In this document: positions 12,051 to 20,668 of the stretch, in pieces
Numbering within the stretch: position 1 is the stretch's first letter
How the letters are laid out: each line of letters starts with the position of its first letter
Origin: Picochlorum sp. 'celeri'
Taxonomy: Eukaryota > Chlorophyta > Trebouxiophyceae
Assembly: GCA_010909725.1 (NCBI GenBank)
Contig: JAACMV010000015.1
Coordinates: 682,001 to 746,000, forward strand
Direction: 5' to 3'
Length of the DNA stretch: 64,000 bases
Position numbers and translations under genes: made by a program
Notes under the pieces: generated by a model
The model's input: only the letters and a program-made list of their open reading frames with translations
The model's database searches: none
Told to the model about the DNA's origin: nothing

Positions 12051-13729
12051 TTAATGAAATTTGCCAGGGCTGAATTGTGCCAGCAATGAAGGGGCAACGT
12101 AGGTAAATCCGTCGAATTCACCATTTTCACCCAAGGATCCTTTAGTAGGAGTCGAGCATGGGGAATCGTGCGGAGGTAAATCGGTCCATATCTTGTCGAA
12201 ATTCTCCACTGATTCATGGCTCTGAAGGCTAGGCCTGAAGGGCGAGCGGATGTCCCTCTTGTCTAGTTTTTTCCAATCAATTGTTTTGAAAAATGGGTGC
12301 TTTTTGACAGCACTGGATCCATCGTCCCCAAAGCCTAGCCTTTTCGACGCATCCTTCTGAAGAAGACCTTTCAAGATACTGCAAGCTTCTGAACTCAAAT
12401 ATGGGGGTAATTTGAATTTTCCAGAGATGATCAGCTTCTGGAGGGCAGGCCTGCTCTTTGCCCTAAATGGTGGCATGCCACAGAGCATCTCATACAAAAG
12501 GATACCCGTGCTCCACCAATCCACAGCCTTGCCGTGGCCTTTTCCTTGAATAACTTCTGGAGCCATATATTCCATGGTTCCGATAAAACTGTTGGTCCTA
12601 TGATGTTCTGCATCACTCATGTTGCCTTTTGCCAGTCCAAAATCAGTGACTTTGACATGACCTTGTGCATCAAGGAGAACATTTTCTGGCTTCAAGTCTC
12701 TATGCACAAAGCCGAGTGAATGGAGATGTGATATTGCAGAGACCAGTTCTGCTGTATATAACCGTGCCAAATCCTCATCAAAAGTTCCAGCTCTGTACAG
12801 CTGGAAGAATAGATGGCCCCCATTTATAAAGTCTAAAACCAAGTACAGTTTCTTCTTTGTCTGAAATGAATAACGAAGAGTGACGATGTAGGGATGAACT
12901 ACAGCAGTCAAAGCATTTCTCTCTGCTCTAACATATTCCCCATGGCTCTTCTCCAAGATTCTATCCTTCTTCATGACTTTCATGGCAAAAATTTCCCCTG
13001 TATCAGTCTTTCTGACCTGAAAGACCTTTCCGAAAGCTCCTTGACCAACAACACGCAATAATTCAAAGTCATCTGGTCCAAGTTTCTTGCTGCTGCTACC
13101 TGAAGCCGCAGCACTTGTTTCCGTCTCAACATGTGTTGTCACTGTAGGCTCTTCCTTTTCGTTTTCAATCTCCTTCTCCGATCGAGACGACAATTCCCCT
13201 CTCTTTGCTTCAAGAGCCAAAGAAAGTCTCTCTGTTTGCTTCATCAACGATGCACATGTGTGTGTATGAGGCGAAGCAACTGGGGATGGTAATGGAGAAG
13301 GTCCAACAAGCTGAAATGGAAATAGAAACGCATAAGTTTACTTGTATTCAAATCACATGCTCTCAATCAAAAACGCACCGATGCTTTGGGGGTAGAACGC
13401 GGGCTAGAGCGTTCCGACGTATTGTGGGGGTCGAAAACTTCTTCAAATTGCAGTTCATCAGCATCACCAAGGATATCACTATTGGAAGACAGGCTCCTAG
13501 ACTGCTCAATATTTCCATCACGAGAACCATAATCACTCTGTTTAGTTCCAAGTATATCCATGGTGTCAGCAGAAATATTCTGTGCGCTATCTTTGCCCTC
13601 ATCTTGAGAAATTTGTGCCGTTCCACCATAGGCAGCCTCGTCTTGCTCCCCCGGAGTTGACCGGAACTGCTTGGAGAGCCCTCCTGGTGGCAACCATTCC
13701 TTCGCTTGAAAATTCAACTTTGAAGGCAT
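12051..13729 (-). CDS. S6K: Ribosomal S6 kinase-like AGC kinase
   Basis: AGC-class Ser/Thr kinase, probably the TOR-pathway S6 kinase. Exons are 13729-13379 and 13310-12051, with a 68-bp phase-0 intron; 536 residues. The N-terminal 200 residues are Ser/Pro-rich and hold LQFEEVFDP, resembling the plant S6K N-terminal motif and a TOR-signalling site (F-acidic-x-V). The kinase domain (about 200-455) shows GQGAFGKVF, AMKVMKK, HRDLKPENVLL, DFGLAKG and the activation-loop site TNSFIGTMEYMAPE, a PDK1 target. The C-terminal hydrophobic motif FDGFTYVAPS carries the expected TOR-site Thr. The ATG at 13729 is the first in frame. It is divergent from Sas10. Confidence 0.88.
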
Positions 13730-14195
13730 TTCACATGTCCATTTGGCAAAGTCAGCTGCGAATAGATTGTTCAACGACGGTTATCTTCACTCTTGAGTAG
13801 CCTATTCGAGCGAAACCAAGCCACCTAGGAAGCACCTTGATTCTAATTTGTATGCTTTATCTCAATAAATGATAATTTAATGGGGCAGATTGCGTGCATT
13901 GTGGTGTTTAATGCCAGGAACGTGGAATCCGTCATCAGGTGATGAGTGTGCCAGGCCCTTGGTCCATCATCCAATTGCGTAGACAGGTGCAAGCGGATTC
14001 AGAAGGAACCAATACAATTTATTCATAATTCAGAGTATTCAGGAGTCGCCATTTGTGATTTGTGCTCTGACTGCGTTGAAGTGTTTGGCTCTCTTGCATG
14101 CATGTCACTTTACTCTTTGACAAGGTCTTGATAGTGGCTTCGTTCAAAGCATACTATAGTGCACTTGTATTTTGTGGTCAAAGTAGAGGAATATA
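13730..14195. other. Divergent spacer between S6 kinase and Sas10
   Basis: 466 bp with no convincing gene. It must hold both promoters of a growth-signalling kinase and a ribosome-biogenesis factor. I see no strong palindrome or repeat. CCATCATCCAATTGCG near 13967-13982 contains a CCAAT box. Confidence 0.3.
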
Positions 14196-16317
14196 ATGGT
14201 GAGCACGAGGCGAAGGAAGTCTAGCGACAGGAGGGCAGCAGCGTCGCAACAGAGGGAAGATTACGAGGATGACATAGAGAGGTACAATAGAGAGAAGAAT
14301 AATGACAGTTCTCTGGATGAAAGTGATGATGGGGAAGATCTCTCTGAATCAGAAGAAGAGGAGGAGGCACTTCCTCTTGGAGAGGCTGGTTCTGACTCAG
14401 AAGATGGAGGTTCTAGTGATCTGGATTCTGAGGAGGAAATTGAAAAAGGAACAAAATATGGTCAATGTGCGTTTTGGATGCGGTGTCTTTCTGATTCAAT
14501 TGAATATGTATTACCGATACTGATATCTACTTGCAGTGTTGAAACAAGCAAGAGCAATTAAAGCAAAACTTGATATTGCCCGAGGTGAGGATGAGGAGTC
14601 TGAATCTTCTGAGGAAAGCAGCGAGGAGGAGGATGAAGAGGAAGAGGATGGCTGGGGAGCTCGTAAAGGTGCATACTACAATGCCGATAACATTGACATG
14701 GAGGGCTCGGAGGAAGAAGAAGATCTCCAGGCTGAGGAAGAGGAGGCACGAAGGCTTCAAAAGGAAGCTGCATCTCGTCTGCAGACAGAGGACTATGGAG
14801 AGATTAGCAGTGAAGAAGAAGAGGGAAGTGAAGACGATCTTGGTGATAAAGTTATGCAAATGGATGAGTTGGATGATGATGCAAAAGATTTGCGAGCAGC
14901 TGCTGTGAGGCAGGATGCTCTAGAGTTGAAGGCTCTTCTGCAAGAGTTGCGATCATCCTTGTCTGAGATCAGAGGAAAATTGGGTCCGCTGCTGCAAGAA
15001 ATTAAATCAGGGAATATTGCGACATCAGAAGGTGTTAGTTATTTGGAAGCCAAGCACCTCCTCCTCTTGCACTATGTAGCCTGCCTTGTGTTCTACCTTC
15101 TTCTTAAATCTGAAGGCAAATCCGTGAAAGACCATCCTGTGATAGACAGACTGATAGAGATTCGTTCATATTTGGAGAAAACTCGTCCTATAGATAAGAA
15201 ACTGAAATATCAAATCGAGAAACTCCTTGCAGCTGCGGAACTGAGTAGACAGCCCATCTCCGGAGCACAAGCTGAACAGATTCAGAATGGGGACATATTG
15301 TCTCACAAGCCTAGACCAGTTGCTCTTGTTGTAGATGATGAGGACAATGTTAAGGGCTCAAATGTCGATAAAGATGGTACCTACAGGCCACCTCGACTCA
15401 ATCCAATTTCAATGGAACTTGATGAGGGTGATGACATTGGTCCTGGAAGATTGTCGTCTAAGGAACGGCGAAAGCAGATTAACGCATCTCGAAAGGCTGC
15501 AAGAAGCTCATTTATCCAAGAGTTTGCTGCAGAAATTGCAGGAGCACCAGAGGAAAAGAGAATGGGTGCACCAGTTGGAATGGATACTGCAGAGGCGCTG
15601 AGGCACAGACAAAAGCTCGCAGCGCGCGAGGAGGTGGAAGAAGAGCTTATGATTCGTGTACCTCTGTCAAAAGATGAGAGAAAGCGTCTTAAGGCACAAC
15701 GACGTGCAGGTCTCTCTGGAAAGGCCCTCTTGGATGACTTCCAGGATGACATTGCAGATTTGGCTGCTGATGATTTGGGAATCGACCCACGGTTCTCTCG
15801 ACACAAAACCAACCAACGTTACGGCGCCGACCTCTCAGATATGTATAAAAAGAATCTTACGTCAGGGGATGCTGATATTCCAGAGAGGGAATCCCTATCC
15901 TCAAGAAGGGCAAAGATGGACAGTATCCGAGCCAAGAGAGCAATCTCTCATCCTGTGGAAGACCAAAGGGAGGCCCGAGTGGAAAATGAGTTCTATCAAG
16001 CAACCAAGAGGCATATTGAAAGTCAGAAGAAGCAAAGGCGTGATGCCATGGCTCCCGATGAACTGCATCCACCCATGGCTGAGCCAGTTGCATCAGGAGC
16101 ACGCAAAATCGATTCTGCGATCGAAAAGAACAGAGGTCTCACTCCTCACAGAAGAAAAGATCTCAAAAATCCAAGGAAAAAGCACAGAATCAAATTTGCC
16201 GAAGCCAATGTCCGCAGAAAAGGCCAAGTCCAGTCTGTCAAGACTGGAGCTGCGGGTGCTTATGGTGGAGAATCCACCGGAATCAAATCGAAAATATCGA
16301 AATCTGTCAGATTCTAA
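14196..16317 (+). CDS. UTP3: Sas10/Utp3 small-subunit processome protein
   Basis: Nucleolar ribosome-biogenesis factor needed for 18S rRNA maturation. Exons are 14196-14460 and 14537-16317; the 76-bp intron has an unusual GTCAAT donor. The protein has 681 residues. The first third is dominated by acidic runs (SESEEEEEALP, SSEESSEEEDEEEEDG). The Sas10/Utp3/C1D helical domain is around EGVSYLEAKHLLLLHYVACLVFYLLLK. The C-terminal Sas10 domain ends with RGLTPHRRKDLKNPRKKHR and a basic tail to SKSVRF, both diagnostic. Function is inferred from the family. The gene faces a long spacer downstream. Confidence 0.93.
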
Positions 16318-17211
16318 TTACATGACTTACTTACTTTTCTTGTATCAAATACGCGTGGACCATAGCCATCCAAAAAGCATGTAGTAGTTGTCAACAAGAA
16401 AAAACAGACAAAAACCCATGTCATAAAAATAATCCCATCTTCTCTCCATGGCATTCTACCAAATACTATTGCTGCTGCTAAAATCAATACAACTACTACA
16501 AAAAGACAGGTGGTCCCCCCTTGATCATTGCAAGGGTATCAATCAGTACCAAATCACGACCCATTCTGTGTTGGTGACGTCTTCCTCCTCCTCTTTGTGT
16601 GACTCATTACATGAGAGATATCCTCCTGTATGTATTCACACCATGCATATGAATTCAAACATACTTGCAACTTCACCACCAGCATCGCCGCTCCCCATCT
16701 CCCTCGTCCCTCATTCCCTCTGGGAAGCAGGAAACAAGGACAAGCCGAAAGGACCAACGCCGCACACGACACGCAACCCTCCCAAGTGCCAAAACAAACA
16801 CATGGTCACCAACCCTGCCCAATTTCAGACAATTATACGTACATTAATCTCTTGTGGAGTGAGTGTCAGGTTATAGAACGGTCTTTTGTATGGAAAATTG
16901 ATAACCGGCATGACGACGCTCTCGGATTCGGTCTCGTCTCCTTTTCTGTATCAGTACGAGTGAACACAGCCCTGCTGAGGTACCAGCCAGTACTGCAATA
17001 TAAATATGCAATTAATGTTAGTGTGATATGAATTCCGACGGCAATTCTCCGCCCGCAACCTGAGTCTTATCGTTGATTGACCAACGCAGTCGTTGGAGAA
17101 TATTTTATTATGGAACATTCAAATCGAATCTAGATTCGAATCTCATTCCATTCGGTCCAGGCTTTCCTTGGACCGGCATAAGGATATCTGACACTATCGA
17201 ATAGCATTCAA
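16318..17211. other. Spacer with three successive hairpins before FAM98
   Basis: About 890 bp between two + strand genes; short open frames here look like noise. The last 130 bp hold three inverted repeats: CCAACG-CAGT-CGTTGG (17081-17096), the perfect 16-bp palindrome TCGAATCTAGATTCGA (17124-17139), and CGGTCCAGG with CTTGGACCG around a 5-nt loop (17153-17175, one G-U pair). They lie 37-130 bp upstream of the FAM98 ATG, so they may sit in its promoter or 5' UTR. Confidence 0.45.
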
Positions 17212-18510
17212 ATGGAGCATGTCATTGGGCATGTACAGAATTGTATTACATGTGTATGTAAAATGGATTGGGCTGATGCGATAAGGGATGAAAATGCGAG
17301 CGATCTTCTGGATCGGTTGGACAATCTCAAGTGCGTGCATTCGACAATGTAAATTGACAATGCGGCCTCTTTTTCTTAGTTTCCTAGCATCATGCATGGT
17401 ACTATGTTTATTAATTTTATTTCTATGTAATGATTTCTGTGCAGGATTGGGGATGGGCTGAAAGAGGATGATTTAGTCGAGTACAAAGTAAAGAGACAGG
17501 GTTTTCAGCGCTGCTGTGTCGAATTGGCTCGGCGCGCATGGGTGGTGTGTGTTGTTGAGGACGACCTTGATGGACTGGATGAGATTCATCGGTGTGTGAT
17601 GCGAGTGATTGAAATGGCAGAGGATTGCAATGTGTCTGTTGAGGTGTTGGATGGGGCTCTGTATGACTTGGCTGTTGCATTAGGCATGCCGGCGTGCACG
17701 GACTGCAATCCTGGGAGGTCGAGGATGTTAGCAATGCATCATATAGTGTCAACGATTCAGTGTGGGGTCATGATGATGAGTACGAGGGAGTCAAATAGCA
17801 TGGGTGCAACATGTCATATGGAGGGGGTTGATGGGGGCAATGTGGAGAAGGATCTGTCTGAGAATATATTGCGATTAGGATTGGCTATTGGTATGGATTC
17901 TGGTGAGAAGAATGCAGTGCGTGTATTGCGCAGGGTCGCAACAGAGATTGAAAAACTCAAGGGTGAATTGCCGCCAGGCTTTTTTGATGTCATGGTGCAA
18001 TCAGATGCACATGCTTGGAATGAGGAGCAAATGAGGATGCTCAATGAAATTAGTGATCAATTGAATGCCGAAACTCGATTGCGGAGGACTATGATGGTTG
18101 ATCGGGCATTGGCAACATTAAAGTCGTTTTCCTCCTCACAGCTGGTGCGGGAGAATCCAGGCTTGATGAATATTTTGGACTCAAAGATGCAAGAAGCGCT
18201 CAAGATTATGGAAATGATTTGTGAGGGTGACGTTGCGGGTGTTGAGGATGCATTTGCAATGACAAAAGGAGAGATTGTGAGTTTGCTCATGGAGAGTAAG
18301 CATGAAGGAACTCATGATGCCCGCGTGAAGACTGTTCGGATTGGACATGTTCCTGACAGAGGCGGTAGACCAGAAGGGCAGTCTCGCGCTGCTGGATTAA
18401 TGCCAGAATGGCAAGAGAGGAAGAAGAGCTCTGGAGGTCCTGGGCATTGGAAGAAGAAACACAACAAAAGCCAGGGTAACAAATCTAAGAACACTGCGAA
18501 TAAAGCATAA
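17212..18510 (+). CDS. FAM98: FAM98-family protein
   Basis: Homologue of animal FAM98 proteins, which sit in the tRNA-ligase complex and bind RNA. Exons are 17212-17330 and 17445-18510, with a 114-bp intron (GTGCGT donor, phase 2); 394 residues. The N-terminus (MDWADAIRDENASDLLDRL) matches the helical start of the family. The strongest signal is the C-terminal block VRIGHVPDRGGRPEGQSRAA followed by MPEWQERKKSSGG, the family's arginine/glycine signature, and a basic tail KKKHNKSQGNKSKNTANKA. The long Gly-rich tail of animal FAM98A is missing. Role in tRNA ligation is inferred. Confidence 0.82.
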
Positions 18511-18553
18511 TGTAGCATTGCCTATATACGTTATAATGAATGAAATATGCAAC

Positions 18554-19440
18554 CTATTCATCTTCTTCGTCTTCCAGTAGCCGCGTATACTCGTCATCTT
18601 CCCACACACCAACCAGGGTCATCTGGAACTTGGCCATCATCACTCCAAATATCCGCAGCAATGCTGCCTGATCTGGTGTGAGCGTATCACCCTCAGAGCA
18701 TACTGTATAATCAGATACAAGCTCTACAACTCCCTTGTTCAACTTGGTGGGCATGCCATGCTGCCTCAGCGTAGGCTCCAAAGTGTGAGCAATAGGCTCT
18801 CCATACTGCAATACTGGTCCAGCAGGCAATGCAAAATCTTCCGTTGCTTCAGCACCAGCTCGTGCGTAATCCATAAACTCAAAGTCCTCAATCATTTTGT
18901 CAACCTCCTCTCTGCTTAACGAACTAAATAAAAGACCAGCATTCCCCCTAATGTCATCAGCAAGTTCTGACAGATTCGTCTTGTATTCCTCTGCTGCGGA
19001 GTTTCCAAGTGCAACTTTCAGTACTTTATTGGACCCCAAACAAAATTTGCTTGTAGATCTGACCTTTTCACGCAGTTCTTTGAACTTTTCGTTCCTGAAG
19101 TTCTCATAACGCAACAGGAACACTCTAGGATACCTGCACAGCACAACATTCCGGTCAATTTCTCGCGCATCGCCCCTCATCTTTCATAAAGCTACTAAAG
19201 GAAGAAGACGTACTCATCTATATTTGAATGAATCTGAGAAACCAAGCCTTCTTTCCATTCTTTGTCCTTTTTCTTCACTTTTGTCAGGGACACTGCATGA
19301 CAGGTAGGTGGAGTAAACGCGATATATTCGGCAGATGATCTATTTCAATGCTATACAAGAATCAAAATGTATAATTATAATGCATTTGTGACGAATTAAC
19401 GCCAAAACGCACCAACTTTATTGCGTTTGCTTTTTGGCAT
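18554..19440 (-). CDS. MRT4: Ribosome assembly factor Mrt4 (uL10-like)
   Basis: Nuclear 60S assembly factor that occupies the P0 (uL10) site on pre-ribosomes. Three exons: 19440-19413, 19292-19214 and 19133-18554, with introns of 120 and 80 bp, giving 228 residues, the normal family length. The first exon is only 28 nt and encodes MPKSKRNKV, the basic start typical of Mrt4. Exon 2 encodes [20 protein letters not shown]. Exon 3 has [20 protein letters not shown] and [20 protein letters not shown]. The acidic tail LLEDEEDE lacks the P1/P2-binding stalk of true P0, as expected. Convergent with FAM98 at 43 bp. Confidence 0.93.
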
Positions 19441-19828
19441 GCTCTCTTCGTATCTGTATTTTCTCAGCTATTCTCTGTATAATACGACTCAAATCTAATA
19501 TTTTTAAAAACTTAATGGCATATCATCGATTGTGGTGCTCAGATTCTTCCAAAATCTGAGAGATCATCCAGATGGAGAAGCCACTACGATGGAAGACGGT
19601 CAATATCAACGTGGAGCAATCAGCATCGCGATGAGGGATATCCCTGTCGATGCGTAATTAGCATCTCTGTCGATACGCATATCTTCCTCAATCTCTGGCT
19701 CCAATCGCCTTGCACATATGCCATGACGAAATAGCATAGAAGATGGAGTGATGTAGGTGTTACAGAAAACATCTTGTCGAATCAAACGTCATAATCAATC
19801 AATTAATCAATCAACGTACGCACATGCT
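19441..19828. other. Spacer upstream of MRT4
   Basis: 388 bp between two minus-strand genes. Apart from two near-identical 11-mers CTGTCGATGCG (19644-19654) and CTGTCGATACG (19667-19677), 23 bp apart, I see no gene or RNA. The repeats may be MRT4 promoter elements or part of the 3' region of this spacer; the evidence is weak. Confidence 0.25.
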
Positions 19829-20347
19829 TTACTTTCTTGCAAACATGCCCTTCTTCTTCTCTTTCTCCTCTTCAGCTGGCTTTTCCTTACACTTACCCTT
19901 CGCACTGCCAGCCAAGATGATACCCAGCACCAGAGCTACCCCTACTGCAGCTCCACCAATAAGTCCTTTTGGGGGCTTGGAGGCCTCCTTTGTCACCTCC
20001 TCCTTCTCTGCTTCCTCCTTCTTTTCACTTACTTCCTCCACGTCTTCCTCCTTCTGCTGAGAGAAACGAGATGGCACCTTTTCCTCAGTGACAGATGGTG
20101 CCTCAGCCTCTGCAACACTCTCAGATACCTCGCTCACAGACTCCGCATCCTTTGCTGCCAGATTGCTGCTTGACGAATGAGTTGATCTTGGAGTAAGCAT
20201 TTTCTTGATCTTTCCCTTCAACTTTCCGGACAGACTCCTTTTCCTATCCATGGCGCCAGCAGACGATCCAGAGCCAGCAGACTCCAAATCCAGCGCTGGG
20301 ACAGTTGGCTTTGTCTCTGCTGGCTTGTTTTCAGCTGTATCAGACAT
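19829..20347 (-). CDS. Acidic low-complexity protein with one membrane segment
   Basis: Single-exon 172-residue protein that I do not recognise. The first 120 residues are disordered: Ser/Ala-rich, with a basic patch RKRSLSGKLKGKIKKML, then a Glu/Lys-rich stretch (EEVSEKKEEAEKEEVTKEA). A single hydrophobic span GLIGGAAVGVALVLGIILAG follows near residues 127-147, then a basic tail EEEKEKKKGMFARK. Topology suggests a tail-anchored or single-pass organelle-membrane protein. It is divergent from UPF1, which shares the 321-bp upstream region. Confidence 0.65.
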   Translation of the reverse strand: MSDTAENKPAETKPTVPALDLESAGSGSSAGAMDRKRSLSGKLKGKIKKMLTPRSTHSSSSNLAAKDAESVSEVSESVAEAEAPSVTEEKVPSRFSQQKEEDVEEVSEKKEEAEKEEVTKEASKPPKGLIGGAAVGVALVLGIILAGSAKGKCKEKPAEEEKEKKKGMFARK

Positions 20348-20668
20348 TTTTCTCCTTACAATATCGCCAAATGAAATCTACACAAGTGCAAGAAGAAATA
20401 GAAAAAGTAGCTCAGGAGTGCCGTATACCAGCGTTGACCGGGGAACAAAGCCTATTTATTGTTCACTTTGCATTTCTCTACATACCTTGGGATAAAAATA
20501 TGAATATAACTGGTCGGGCAAGGCCATGATTGCGTTTGTCTGATTCTGTCCAATTCAAATCTGAGATCTTCTTAAATCCGGGCGGATCGGATTTAAAATA
20601 GTTTGGCCACCCATGTTTTTCATATTGCCATAGTCCCTGCCCAAAGAAGTTAATTCTTTCAACTAATA
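20348..20668. promoter_or_regulatory. UPF1 divergent promoter with 9-bp inverted repeat
   Basis: Spacer between the acidic membrane protein and UPF1. It contains TTAAATCCG and CGGATTTAA arms around a 7-nt loop GGCGGAT (20572-20596), 73 bp before the UPF1 ATG. This could be a dyad protein-binding site or an RNA hairpin in the 5' UTR. Nothing else stands out. Confidence 0.35.

Noticed and set aside
16448..17031. Overlapping + strand open frames downstream of Sas10
   Set aside because: No family motif and low-complexity Pro/His/Thr composition. They fit 3' UTR and spacer.
17115..17150. tRNA-like B box around GATTCGAATC
   Set aside because: It is the 16-bp palindrome itself; no A box or acceptor stem can be built around it.
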